A DNA stretch of 64,000 nt from Cladopsammia gracilis (taxonomy: Eukaryota > Cnidaria > Anthozoa > Scleractinia > Dendrophylliidae), in assembly GCA_022457155.1 (NCBI GenBank), contig JAJGOT010000351.1, positions 1 to 64,000 on the forward strand, in the 5' to 3' direction. The position numbers and the translations under genes were made by a program. The notes beneath the pieces were generated by a model, which did no database searches, was not told the DNA's origin, and saw only the letters and a list, made by a program, of their open reading frames with translations. Numbering within the stretch: position 1 is the stretch's first letter; each line of letters starts with the position of its first letter. Shown here piece after piece: positions 25,201-40,200 of the stretch.

Positions 25201-28200
25201 ATTTTAGTCTTTCCTCTGTCTTAATAACCAAACTCAAGCGGCCTTCTAGATAGGCTAAGATAAAAATCATGATGCGGTTCTTTGAAGATGCTTGTTAAAC
25301 CGCGATTGCGCTGTATTTCTTGAAAGGCTAAATTTCCCTTCGCAAACTTTGATTCGCGTACAAGTTCATGTGCACATCTATTTGTGGCACCGTGACGGCT
25401 TGATATTATGTAAATACCAATAGCCTGTTTGTCAATGGCTAGGAATGAAAAATAAGTATTACCTGACTGACAACCCAAGAGTTCCATCCTCATAGAAATA
25501 TGTCCATACCAAGTTTTGGGATGCACACGAACGTAGCGTGCTTTGAAGGGTGGTGACATAATGTGTAACAATACGGTGTTGCGGTCACTGTTTCCTTTAA
25601 GGACCTGTTGTTATGAAAAGTAAGCACAATATATTTAACTTCTAATTGAATTAGTAGTCATCTTTTTGTGGTCGTCAGGGTAATTACAATTTTAATGCAT
25701 GATAAGTTCATGTTTCCTTCGTTATGGACCGATTACATAGGAATTGCTTTGAGTTGCAATTGCTTGATTAAGTGATATTCTATTGCAGCCGTGATTGGCG
25801 GAATAAGGACCACTTTGCTTTGGTTTGAAAATGCTCTATCTTCACTGATTTATATACATTGACTCCATACCAGGTTTCGTCTGTAGCTTGTGAAGGTAGT
25901 GCCGTCGTCACTGTAGGAGACGGTGTAGCTTGTAACCCATTGGTTTGCATCTTCTCGTCCCTGGATCTTTATTCCTGTCACCTTTGTTCTTTGTCCAAGA
26001 TCCACCTGCAGCCACTGTTTGGCGTTATTGTGCCTGGCGGACCATGCGCCAGTTTTTCCTCCTCCAGCCCTGAAGTTCAGTCTGCCGTTGGAGGCGCCGT
26101 GTGAACTATGCCACTCCGACGAAGCTGTGACCTGAGCATCGGTTATGTCTTTGCTTTGCATCCCGAGAGGGTCTTGACATTCTGTAAAAAGGCAACAACT
26201 TTTATTTAGCGGACCCCATTGCGTGTTCTTTTGCAAGTAATGCCGTAACTGCTCGGCGTAAATTGACCACCTGATGTCAAACAGATCATCAGTGGAAAAC
26301 GGCTAATAGGAGATAACACCTGGGAAACTGGAATGCTGTTGTTCTTGATGAGCTAAGCAGCAAATCCCCATCGTTATCAAAATGTAAGATTTTGAGCTGC
26401 AAATGCCTTACTCATTTTATGGTATATTTGCCAAGTCGCAGTTACAGCAAATCCGAATTTAGCCTATGAATTGCTCACATTTGTTACTTGGTTCGTGTAT
26501 GATAATAAAGGGAGTTGTCCTTAAGTTGCACACAAATGCAACGCGTTTGATGTAAACCATTCGTCTTTGGCCACATTTTTTCACCGCGGTTTGCCTTCCC
26601 TAAGTGATCATTTAGTAAAAAGGAAGGGAGCCTAGCTGAGCAAGAAACTTTCAAATACGTGTCGCCTCTAGTGTGTTCATTTTAAGAAGGTTGTTGTATT
26701 TTAGTCTTTCCTCTGTCTTAATAACCAAACTCAAGCGGCCTTCTAGATAGGCTAAGATGAAAATCATGATGGGGTTCTTTGAAGATGCTTGTTAAACCGC
26801 GATTGCGCTGTATTTCTTGAAAGGCTAAATTTCCCTTCGCAAACTTTGATTCGCGTACGAGTTCATGTGCACATCTATTTGTGGCACCGTGACGGCTTGA
26901 TATTATGTAAATACCAATAGCCTGTTTGTCAATGGCTAGGAATGAAAAATAAGTATTACCTGACTGACAACCCAAGAGTTCCATCCTCATAGAAATATGT
27001 CCATACCAAGTTTTGGGATGCACACGAACGTAGCGTGCTTTGAAGGGTGGTGACATAATGTGTAACAATACGGTGTTGCGGTCACTGTTTCCTTTAAGGA
27101 CCTGTTGTTATGAAAAGTAAGCACAATATATTTAACTTCTAATTGAATTAGTAGTCATCTTTTTGTGGTCGTCAGGGTAATTACAATTTTAATGCATGAT
27201 AAGTTCATGTTTCCTTCGTTATGGACCGATTACATAGGAATTGCTTTGAGTTGCAATTGCTTGATTAAGTGATATTCTATTGCAGCCGTGATTGGCGGAA
27301 TAAGGACCACTTTGCTTTGGTTTGAAAATGCTCTATCTTCACTGATTTATATACATTGACTCCATACCAGGTTTCGTCTGTAGCTTGTGAAGGTAGTGCC
27401 GTCGTCACTGTAGGAGACGGTGTAGCTTGTAACCCATTGGTTTGCATCTTCTCGTCCCTGGATCTTTATTCCTGTCACCTTTGTTCTTTGTCCAAGATCC
27501 ACCTGCAGCCACTGTTTGGCGTTATTGTGCCTGGCGGACCATGCGCCAGTTTTTCCTCCTCCAGCCCTGAAGTTCAGTCTGCCGTTGGAGGCGCCGTGTG
27601 AACTATGCCACTCCGACGAAGCTGTGACCTGAGCATCGGTTATGTCTTTGCTTTGCATCCCGAGAGGGTCTTGACATTCTGTAAAAAGGTAACAACTTTT
27701 ATTTAGCGGACCCCATTGCGTGTTCTTTTGCAAGTAATGCCGTAACTGCTCGGCGTAAATTGACCACCTGATGTCAAACAGATCATCAGTGGAAAACGGC
27801 TAATAGGAGATAACACCTGGGAAACTGGAATGCTGTTGTTCTTGATGAGCTAAGCAGCAAATCTCCATCGTTATCAAAATGTAAGATTTTGAGCTGCAAA
27901 TGCCTTACTCATTTTATGGTATATTTGCCAAGTCGCAGTTACAGCAAATCCGAATTTAGCCTATGAATTGCTCATATTTGTTACTTGGTTCGTGTATGAT
28001 AATAAAGGGAGTTGTCCTTAAGTTGCACACAACGCGTTTGATGTAAACCATTCGTCTTTGGCCACATTTTTTCACCGCGGTTTGCCTTCCCTAAGTGATC
28101 ATTTAGTAAAAAGGAAGGGAGCCTAGCTGAGCAAGAAACTTTCAAATACGTGTCGCCTCTAGTGTGTTCATTTTAAGAAGGTTGTTGTATTTTAGTCTTT

Positions 28201-31200
28201 CCTCTGTCTTAATAACCAAACTCAAGCGGCCTTCTAGATAGGCTAAGATGAAAATCATGATGCGGTTCTTTGAAGATGCTTGTTAAACCGCGATTGCGCT
28301 GTATTTCTTGAAAGGCTAAATTTCCCTTCGCAAACTTTGATTCGCGTACAAGTTCATGTGCACATCTATTTGTGGCACCGTGACGGCTTGATATTATGTA
28401 AATACCAATAGCCTGTTTGTCAATGGCTAGGAATGAAAAATAAGTATTACCTGACTGACAACCCAAGAGTTCCATCCTCATAGAAATATGTCCATACCAA
28501 GTTTTGGGATGCACACGAACGTAGCGTGCTTTGAAGGGTGGTGACATAATGTGTAACAATACGGTGTTGCGGTCACTGTTTCCTTTAAGGACCTGTTGTT
28601 ATGAAAAGTAAGCACAATATATTTAACTTCTAATTGAATTAGTAGTCATCTTTTTGTGGTCGTCAGGGTAATTACAATTTTAATGCATGATAAGTTCATG
28701 TTTCCTTCGTTATGGACCGATTACATAGGAATTGCTTTGAGTTGCAATTGCTTGATTAAGTGATATTCTATTGCAGCCGTGATTGGCGGAATAAGGACCA
28801 CTTTGCTTTGGTTTGAAAATGCTCTATCTTCACTGATTTATATACATTGACTCCATACCAGGTTTCGTCTGTAGCTTGTGAAGGTAGTGCCGTCGTCACT
28901 GTAGGAGACGGTGTAGCTTGTAACCCATTGGTTTGCATCTTCTCGTCCCTGGATCTTTATTCCTGTCACCTTTGTTCTTTGTCCAAGATCCACCTGCAGC
29001 CACTGTTTGGCGTTATTGTGCCTGGCGGACCATGCGCCAGTTTTTCCTCCTCCAGCCCTGAAGTTCAGTCTGCCGTTGGAGGCGCCGTGTGAACTATGCC
29101 ACTCCGACGAAGCTGTGACCTGAGCATCGGTTATGTCTTTGCTTTGCATCCCGAGAGGGTCTTGACATTCTGTAAAAAGGTAACAACTTTTATTTAGCGG
29201 ACCCCATTGCGTGTTCTTTTGCAAGTAATGCCGTAACTGCTCGGCGTAAATTGACCACCTGATGTCAAACAGATCATCAGTGGAAAACGGCTAATAGGAG
29301 ATAACACCTGGGAAACTGGAATGCTGTTGTTCTTGATGAGCTAAGCAGCAAATCTCCATCGTTATCAAAATGTAAGATTTTGAGCTGCAAATGCCTTACT
29401 CATTTTATGGTATATTTGCCAAGTCGCAGTTACAGCAAATCCGAATTTAGCCTATGAATTGCTCATATTTGTTACTTGGTTCGTGTATGATAATAAAGGG
29501 AGTTGTCCTTAAGTTGCACACAACGCGTTTGATGTAAACCATTCGTCTTTGGCCACATTTTTTCACCGCGGTTTGCCTTCCCTAAGTGATCATTTAGTAA
29601 AAAGGAAGGGAGCCTAGCTGAGCAAGAAACTTTCAAATACGTGTCGCCTCTAGTGTGTTCATTTTAAGAAGGTTGTTGTATTTTAGTCTTTCCTCTGTCT
29701 TAATAACCAAACTCAAGCGGCCTTCTAGATAGGCTAAGATGAAAATCATGATGGGGTTCTTTGAAGATGCTTGTTAAACCGCGATTGCGCTGTATTTCTT
29801 GAAAGGCTAAATTTCCCTTCGCAAACTTTGATTCGCGTACAAGTTCATGTGCACATCTATTTGTGGCACCGTGACGGCTTGATATTATGTAAATACCAAT
29901 AGCCTGTTTGTCAATGGCTAGGAATGAAAAATAAGTATTACCTGACTGACAACCCAAGAGTTCCATCCTCATAGAAATATGTCCATACCAAGTTTTGGGA
30001 TGCACACGAACGTAGCGTGCTTTGAAGGGTGGTGACATAATGTGTAACAATACGGTGTTGCGGTCACTGTTTCCTTTAAGGACCTGTTGTTATGAAAAGT
30101 AAGCACAATATATTTAACTTCTAATTGAATTAGTAGTCATCTTTTTGTGGTCGTCAGGGTAATTACAATTTTAATGCATGATAAGTTCATGTTTCCTTCG
30201 TTATGGACCGATTACATAGGAATTGCTTTGAGTTGCAATTGCTTGATTAAGTGATATTCTATTGCAGCCGTGATTGGCGGAATAAGGACCACTTTGCTTT
30301 GGTTTGAAAATGCTCTATCTTCACTGATTTATATACATTGACTCCATACCAGGTTTCGTCTGTAGCTTGTGAAGGTAGTGCCGTCGTCACTGTAGGAGAC
30401 GGTGTAGCTTGTAACCCATTGGTTTGCATCTTCTCGTCCCTGGATCTTTATTCCTGTCACCTTTGTTCTTTGTCCAAGATCCACCTGCAGCCACTGTTTG
30501 GCGTTATTGTGCCTGGCGGACCATGCGCCAGTTTTTCCTCCTCCAGCCCTGAAGTTCAGTCTGCCGTTGGAGGCGCCGTGTGAACTATGCCACTCCGACG
30601 AAGCTGTGACCTGAGCATCGGTTATGTCTTTGCTTTGCATCCCGAGAGGGTCTTGACATTCTGTAAAAAGGCAACAACTTTTATTTAGCGGACCCCATTG
30701 CGTGTTCTTTTGCAAGTAATGCCGTAACTGCTCGGCGTAAATTGACCACCTGATGTCAAACAGATCATCAGTGGAAAACGGCTAATAGGAGATAACACCT
30801 GGGAAACTGGAATGCTGTTGTTCTTGATGAGCTAAGCAGCAAATCTCCATCGTTATCAAAATGTAAGATTTTGAGCTGCAAATGCCTTACTCATTTTATG
30901 GTATATTTGCCAAGTCGCAGTTACAGCAAATCCGAATTTAGCCTATGAATTGCTCATATTTGTTACTTGGTTCGTGTATGATAATAAAGGGAGTTGTCCT
31001 TAAGTTGCACACAACGCGTTTGATGTAAACCATTCGTCTTTGGCCACATTTTTTCACCGCGGTTTGCCTTCCCTAAGTGATCATTTAGTAAAAAGGAAGG
31101 GAGCCTAGCTGAGCAAGAAACTTTCAAATACGTGTCGCCTCTAGTGTGTTCATTTTAAGAAGGTTGTTGTATTTTAGTCTTTCCTCTGTCTTAATAACCA

Positions 31201-34200
31201 AACTCAAGCGGCCTTCTAGATAGGCTAAGATGAAAATCATGATGGGGTTCTTTGAAGATGCTTGTTAAACCGCGATTGCGCTGTATTTCTTGAAAGGCTA
31301 AATTTCCCTTCGCAAACTTTGATTCGCGTACAAGTTCATGTGCACATCTATTTGTGGCACCGTGACGGCTTGATATTATGTAAATACCAATAGCCTGTTT
31401 GTCAATGGCTAGGAATGAAAAATAAGTATTACCTGACTGACAACCCAAGAGTTCCATCCTCATAGAAATATGTCCATACCAAGTTTTGGGATGCACACGA
31501 ACGTAGCGTGCTTTGAAGGGTGGTGACATAATGTGTAACAATACGGTGTTGCGGTCACTGTTTCCTTTAAGGACCTGTTGTTATGAAAAGTAAGCACAAT
31601 ATATTTAACTTCTAATTGAATTAGTAGTCATCTTTTTGTGGTCGTCAGGGTAATTACAATTTTAATGCATGATAAGTTCATGTTTCCTTCGTTATGGACC
31701 GATTACATAGGAATTGCTTTGAGTTGCAATTGCTTGATTAAGTGATATTCTATTGCAGCCGTGATTGGCGGAATAAGGACCACTTTGCTTTGGTTTGAAA
31801 ATGCTCTATCTTCACTGATTTATATACATTGACTCCATACCAGGTTTCGTCTGTAGCTTGTGAAGGTAGTGCCGTCGTCACTGTAGGAGACGGTGTAGCT
31901 TGTAACCCATTGGTTTGCATCTTCTCGTCCCTGGATCTTTATTCCTGTCACCTTTGTTCTTTGTCCAAGATCCACCTGCAGCCACTGTTTGGCGTTATTG
32001 TGCCTGGCGGACCATGCGCCAGTTTTTCCTCCTCCAGCCCTGAAGTTCAGTCTGCCGTTGGAGGCGCCGTGTGAACTATGCCACTCCGACGAAGCTGTGA
32101 CCTGAGCATCGGTTATGTCTTTGCTTTGCATCCCGAGAGGGTCTTGACATTCTGTAAAAAGGCAACAACTTTTATTTAGCGGACCCCATTGCGTGTTCTT
32201 TTGCAAGTAATGCCGTAACTGCTCGGCGTAAATTGACCACCTGATGTCAAACAGATCATCAGTGGAAAACGGCTAATAGGAGATAACACCTGGGAAACTG
32301 GAATGCTGTTGTTCTTGATGAGCTAAGCAGCAAATCTCCATCGTTATCAAAATGTAAGATTTTGAGCTGCAAATGCCTTACTCATTTTATGGTATATTTG
32401 CCAAGTCGCAGTTACAGCAAATCCGAATTTAGCCTATGAATTGCTCATATTTGTTACTTGGTTCGTGTATGATAATAAAGGGAGTTGTCCTTAAGTTGCA
32501 CACAACGCGTTTGATGTAAACCATTCGTCTTTGGCCACATTTTTTCACCGCGGTTTGCCTTCCCTAAGTGATCATTTAGTAAAAAGGAAGGGAGCCTAGC
32601 TGAGCAAGAAACTTTCAAATACGTGTCGCCTCTAGTGTGTTCATTTTAAGAAGGTTGTTGTATTTTAGTCTTTCCTCTGTCTTAATAACCAAACTCAAGC
32701 GGCCTTCTAGATAGGCTAAGATGAAAATCATGATGGGGTTCTTTGAAGATGCTTGTTAAACCGCGATTGCGCTGTATTTCTTGAAAGGCTAAATTTCCCT
32801 TCGCAAACTTTGATTCGCGTACAAGTTCATGTGCACATCTATTTGTGGCACCGTGACGGCTTGATATTATGTAAATACCAATAGCCTGTTTGTCAATGGC
32901 TAGGAATGAAAAATAAGTATTACCTGACTGACAACCCAAGAGTTCCATCCTCATAGAAGTATGTCCATACCAAGTTTTGGGATGCACACGAACGTAGCGT
33001 GCTTTGAAGGGTGGTGACATAATGTGTAACAATACGGTGTTGCGGTCACTGTTTCCTTTAAGGACCTGTTGTTATGAAAAGTAAGCACAATATATTTAAC
33101 TTCTAATTGAATTAGTAGTCATCTTTTTGTGGTCGTCAGGGTAATTACAATTTTAATGCATGATAAGTTCATGTTTCCTTCGTTATGGACCGATTACATA
33201 GGAATTGCTTTGAGTTGCAATTGCTTGATTAAGTGATATTCTATTGCAGCCGTGATTGGCGGAATAAGGACCACTTTGCTTTGGTTTGAAAATGCTCTAT
33301 CTTCACTGATTTATATACATTGACTCCATACCAGGTTTCGTCTGTAGCTTGTGAAGGTAGTGCCGTCGTCACTGTAGGAGACGGTGTAGCTTGTAACCCA
33401 TTGGTTTGCATCTTCTCGTCCCTGGATCTTTATTCCTGTCACCTTTGTTCTTTGTCCAAGATCCACCTGCAGCCACTGTTTGGCGTTATTGTGCCTGGCG
33501 GACCATGCGCCAGTTTTTCCTCCTCCAGCCCTGAAGTTCAGTCTGCCGTTGGAGGCGCCGTGTGAACTATGCCACTCCGACGAAGCTGTGACCTGAGCAT
33601 CGGTTATGTCTTTGCTTTGCATCCCGAGAGGGTCTTGACATTCTGTAAAAAGGCAACAACTTTTATTTAGCAGACCCCATTGCGTGTTCTTTTGCAAGTA
33701 ATGCCGTAACTGCTCGGCGTAAATTGACCACCTGATGTCAAACAGATCATCAGTGGAAAACGGCTAATAGGAGATAACACCTGGGAAACTGGAATGCTGT
33801 TGTTCTTGATGAGCTAAGCAGCAAATCTCCATCGTTATCAAAATGTAAGATTTTGAGCTGCAAATGCCTTACTCATTTTATGGTATATTTGCCAAGTCGC
33901 AGTTACAGCAAATCCGAATTTAGCCTATGAATTGCTCATATTTGTTACTTGGTTCGTGTATGATAATAAAGGGAGTTGTCCTTAAGTTGCACACAACGCG
34001 TTTGATGTAAACCATTCGTCTTTGGCCACATTTTTTCACCGCGGTTTGCCTTCCCTAAGTGATCATTTAGTAAAAAGGAAGGGAGCCTAGCTGAGCAAGA
34101 AACTTTCAAATACGTGTCGCCTCTAGTGTGTTCATTTTAAGAAGGTTGTTGTATTTTAGTCTTTCCTCTGTCTTAATAACCAAACTCAAGCGGCCTTCTA

Positions 34201-37200
34201 GATAGGCTAAGATGAAAATCATGATGCGGTTCTTTGAAGATGCTTGTTAAACCGCGATTGCGCTGTATTTCTTGAAAGGCTAAATTTCCCTTCGCAAACT
34301 TTGATTCGCGTACAAGTTCATGTGCACATCTATTTGTGGCACCGTGACGGCTTGATATTATGTAAATACCAATAGCCTGTTTGTCAATGGCTAGGAATGA
34401 AAAATAAGTATTACCTGACTGACAACCCAAGAGTTCCATCCTCATAGAAATATGTCCATACCAAGTTTTGGGATGCACACGAACGTAGCGTGCTTTGAAG
34501 GGTGGTGACATAATGTGTAACAATACGGTGTTGCGGTCACTGTTTCCTTTAAGGATCTGTTGTTATGAAAAGTAAGCACAATATATTTAACTTCTAATTG
34601 AATTAGTAGTCATCTTTTTGTGGTCGTCAGGGTAATTACAATTTTAATGCATGATAAGTTCATGTTTCCTTCGTTATGGACCGATTACATAGGAATTGCT
34701 TTGAGTTGCAATTGCTTGATTAAGTGATATTCTATTGCAGCCGTGATTGGCGGAATAAGGACCACTTTGCTTTGGTTTGAAAATGCTCTATCTTCACTGT
34801 TTTATATACATTGACTCCATACCAGGTTTCGTCTGTAGCTTGTGAAGGTAGTGCCGTCGTCACTGTAGGAGACGGTGTAGCTTGTAACCCATTGGTTTGC
34901 ATCTTCTCGTCCCTGGATCTTTATTCCTGTCACCTTTGTTCTTTGTCCAAGATCCACCTGCAGCCACTGTTTGGCGTTATTGTGCCTGGCGGACCATGCG
35001 CCAGTTTTTCCTCCTCCAGCCCTGAAGTTCAGTCTGCCGTTGGAGGCGCCGTGTGAACTATGCCACTCCGACGAAGCTGTGACCTGAGCATCGGTTATGT
35101 CTTTGCTTTGCATCCCGAGAGGGTCTTGACATTCTGTAAAAAGGCAACAACTTTTATTTAGCGGACCCCATTGCGTGTTCTATTGCAAGTAATGCCGTAA
35201 CTGCTCGGCGTAAATTATCCACCTGATGTCAAACAGATCATCAGTGGAAGACGGCTAATAGGAGATAACACCTGGGAAACTGGAATGCTGTTGTTCTTGA
35301 TGAGCTAAGCAGCAAATCTCCATCGTTATCAAAATGTAAGATTTTGAGCTGCAAATGCCTTACTCATTTTATGGTATATTTGCCAAGTCGCAGTTACAGC
35401 AAATCCGAATTTAGCCTGTGAATTGCTCATATTTGTTACTTGGTTCGTGTATGATAATAAAGGGAGTTGTCCTTAAGTTGCACACAAATGCAACGCGTTT
35501 GATGTAAACCATTCGTCTTTGGCCACATTTTTTCACCGCGGTTTGCCTTCCCTAAGTGATCATTTAGTAAAAAGGAAGGGAGCCTAGCTGAGCAAGAAAC
35601 TTTCAAATACGTGTCGCCTCTAGTGTGTTCATTTTAAGAAGGTTGTTGTATTTTAGTCTTTCCTCTGTCTTAATAACCAAACTCAAGCGGCCTTCTAGAT
35701 AGGCTAAGATAAAAATCATGATGCGGTTCTTTGAAGATGCTTGTTAAACCGCGATTGCGCTGTATTTCTTGAAAGGCTAAATTTCCCTTCGCAGACTTTG
35801 ATTCGCGTACAAGTTCATGTGCACATCTATTTGTGGCACCGTGACGGCTTGATATTATGTAAATACCAATAGCCTGTTTGTCAATGGCTAGGAATGAAAA
35901 ATAAGTATTACCTGACTGACAACCCAAGAGTTCCATCCTCATAGAAATATGTCCATACCAAGTTTTGGGATGCACACGAACGTAGCGTGCTTTGAAGGGT
36001 GGTGACATAATGTGTAACAATACGGTGTTGCGGTCACTGTTTCCTTTAAGGACCTGTAGTTATGAAAAGTAAGCACAATATATTTAACTTCTAATTGAAT
36101 TAGTAGTCATCTTTTTGTGGTCGTCAGGGTAATTACAATTTTAATGCATGATAAGTTCATGTTTCCTTCGTTATGGACCGATTACATAGGAATTGCTTTT
36201 TGTTGCAATTGCTTGATTAAGTGATATTCTATTGCAGCCGTGATTGGCGGATTAAGGACCACTTTGCTTTGGTTTGAAAATGCTCTATCTTCACTGATTT
36301 ATATACATTGACTCCATACCAGGTTTCGTCTGTAGCTTGTGAAGGTAGTGCCGTCGTCACTGTAGGAGACGGTGTAGCTTGTAACCCATTGGTTTGCATC
36401 TTCTCGTCCCTGGATCTTTATTCCTGTCACCTTTGTTCTTTGTCCAAGATCCACCTGCAGCCACTGTTTGGCGTTATTGTGCCTGGCGGACCATGCGCCA
36501 GTTTTTCCTCCTCCAGCCCTGAAGTTCAGTCTGCCGTTGGAGGCGCCGTGTGAACTATGCCACTCCGACGAAGCTGTGACCTGAGCATCGGTTATGTCTT
36601 TGCTTTGCATCCCGAGAGGGTCTTGACATTCTGTAAAAAGGCAACAACTTTTATTTAGCGGACCCCATTGCGTGTTCTATTGCAAGTAATGCCGTAACTG
36701 CTCGGCGTAAATTATCCACCTGATGTCAAACAGATCATCAGTGGAAGACGGCTAATAGGAGATAACACCTGGGAAACTGGAATGCTGTTGTTCTTGATGA
36801 GCTAAGCAGCAAATCTCCATCGTTATCAAAATGTAAGATTTTGAGCTGCAAATGCCTTACTCATTTTATGGCGGTTTGCCTTCCCTAAGTGATCATTTAG
36901 TAAAAACTATGGGAGCCTAGCTGAGCAAGAAACTTTCAAATACGTGTCGCCTCTAGTGTGTTCATTTTAAGAAGAAGGTTGTTGTATTTTAGTCTTTCCT
37001 CTGTCTTAATAACCCAACTCAAGCGGCCTTCTAGATAGGCTAAGATAAAAATCATGATGCGGTTCTTTGAAGATGCTTGTTAAACCGCGATTGCGCTGTA
37101 TTTCTTGAAAGGCTAAATTTCCCTTCGCAAACTTTGATTCGCGTACAAGTTCATGTGCACATCTATTTGTGGCACCGTGACGGCTTGATATTATGTAAAT

Positions 37201-40200
37201 ACCAATAGCCTGTTTGTCAATGGCTAGGAATGAAAAATAAGTATTACCTGACTGACAACCCAAGAGTTCCATCCTCATAGAAATATGTCCATACCAAGTT
37301 TTGGGATGCACACGAACGTAGCGTGCTTTGAAGGGTGGTGACATAATGTGTAACAATACGGTGTTGCGGTCACTGTTTCCTTTAAGGACCTGTTGTTATG
37401 AAAAGTAAGCACAATATATTTAACTTCTAATTGAATTAGTAGTCATCTTTTTGTGGTCGTCAGGGTAATTACAATTTTAATGCATGATAAGTTCATGTTT
37501 CCTTCGTTATGGACCGATTACATAGGAATTGCTTTGAGTTGCAATTGCTTGATTAAGTGATATTCTATTGCAGCCGTGATTGGCGGAATAAGGACCACTT
37601 TGCTTTGGTTTGAAAATGCTCTATCTTCACTGATTTATATACATTGACTCCATACCAGGTTTCGTCTGTAGCTTGTGAAGGTAGTGCCGTCGTCACTGTA
37701 GGAGACGGTGTAGCTTGTAACCCATTGGTTTGCATCTTCTCGTCCCTGGATCTTTATTCCTGTCACCTTTGTTCTTTGTCCAAGATCCACCTGCAGCCAC
37801 TGTTTGGCGTTATTGTGCCTGGCGGACCATGCGCCAGTTTTTCCTCCTCCAGCCCTGAAGTTCAGTCTGCCGTTGGAGGCGCCGTGTGAACTATGCCACT
37901 CCGACGAAGCTGTGACCTGAGCATCGGTTATATCTTTGCTTTGCATCCCGAGAGGGTCTTGACATTCTGTAAAAAGGTAACAACTTTTATTTAGCGGACC
38001 CCATTGCGTGTTCTTTTGCAAGTAATGCCGTAACTGCTCGGCGTAAATTGACCACCTGATGTCAAACAGATCATCAGTGGAAAACGGCTAATAGGAGATA
38101 ACACCTGGGAAACTGGAATGCTGTTGTTCTTGATGAGCTAAGCAGCAAATCTCCATCGTTATCAAAATGTAAGATTTTGAGCTGCAAATGCCTTACTCAT
38201 TTTATGGTATATTTGCCAAGTCGCAGTTACAGCAAATCCGAATTTAGCCTATGAATTGCTCATATTTGTTACTTGGTTCGTGTATGATAATAAAGGGAGT
38301 TGTCCTTAAGTTGCACACAACGCGTTTGATGTAAACCATTCGTCTTTGGCCACATTTTTTCACCGCGGTTTGCCTTCCCTAAGTGATCATTTAGTAAAAA
38401 GGAAGGGAGCCTAGCTGAGCAAGAAACTTTCAAATACGTGTCGCCTCTAGTGTGTTCATTTTAAGAAGGTTGTTGTATTTTAGTCTTTCCTCTGTCTTAA
38501 TAACCAAACTCAAGCGGCCTTCTAGATAGGCTAAGATGAAAATCATGATGCGGTTCTTTGAAGATGCTTGTTAAACCGCGATTGCGCTGTATTTCTTGAA
38601 AGGCTAAATTTCCCTTCGCAAACTTTGATTCGCGTACAAGTTCATGTGCACATCTATTTGTGGCACCGTGACGGCTTGATATTATGTAAATACCAATAGC
38701 CTGTTTGTCAATGGCTAGGAATGAAAAATAAGTATTACCTGACTGACAACCCAAGAGTTCCATCCTCATAGAAATATGTCCATACCAAGTTTTGGGATGC
38801 ACACGAACGTAGCGTGCTTTGAAGGGTGGTGACATAATGTGTAACAATACGGTGTTGCGGTCACTGTTTCCTTTAAGGATCTGTTGTTATGAAAAGTAAG
38901 CACAATATATTTAACTTCTAATTGAATTAGTAGTCATCTTTTTGTGGTCGTCAGGGTAATTACAATTTTAATGCATGATAAGTTCATGTTTCCTTCGTTA
39001 TGGACCGATTACATAGGAATTGCTTTGAGTTGCAATTGCTTGATTAAGTGATATTCTATTGCAGCCGTGATTGGCGGAATAAGGACCACTTTGCTTTGGT
39101 TTGAAAATGCTCTATCTTCACTGTTTTATATACATTGACTCCATACCAGGTTTCGTCTGTAGCTTGTGAAGGTAGTGCCGTCGTCACTGTAGGAGACGGT
39201 GTAGCTTGTAACCCATTGGTTTGCATCTTCTCGTCCCTGGATCTTTATTCCTGTCACCTTTGTTCTTTGTCCAAGATCCACCTGCAGCCACTGTTTGGCG
39301 TTATTGTGCCTGGCGGACCATGCGCCAGTTTTTCCTCCTCCAGCCCTGAAGTTCAGTCTGCCGTTGGAGGCGCCGTGTGAACTATGCCACTCCGACGAAG
39401 CTGTGACCTGAGCATCGGTTATGTCTTTGCTTTGCATCCCGAGAGGGTCTTGACATTCTGTAAAAAGGCAACAACTTTTATTTAGCGGACCCCATTGCGT
39501 GTTCTATTGCAAGTAATGCCCTAACTGCTCGGCGTAAATTATCCACCTGATGTCAAACAGATCATCAGTGGAAGACGGCTAATAGGAGATAACACCTGGG
39601 AAACTGGAATGCTGTTGTTCTTGATGAGCTAAGCAGCAAATCTCCATCGTTATCAAAATGTAAGATTTTGAGCTGCAAATGCCTTACTCATTTTATGGTA
39701 TATTTGCCAAGTCGCAGTTACAGCAAATCCGAATTTAGCCTGTGAATTGCTCATATTTGTTACTTGGTTCGTGTATGATAATAAAGGGAGTTGTCCTTAA
39801 GTTGCACACAAATGCAACGCGTTTGATGTAAACCATTCGTCTTTGGCCACATTTTTTCACCGCGGTTTGCCTTCCCTAAGTGATCATTTAGTAAAAAGGA
39901 AGGGAGCCTAGCTGAGCAAGAAACTTTCAAATACGTGTCGCCTCTAGTGTGTTCATTTTAAGAAGGTTGTTGTATTTTAGTCTTTCCTCTGTCTTAATAA
40001 CCAAACTCAAGCGGCCTTCTAGATAGGCTAAGATAAAAATCATGATGCGGTTCTTTGAAGATGCTTGTTAAACCGCGATTGCGCTGTATTTCTTGAAAGG
40101 CTAAATTTCCCTTCGCAGACTTTGATTCGCGTACAAGTTCATGTGCACATCTATTTGTGGCACCGTGACGGCTTGATATTATGTAAATACCAATAGCCTG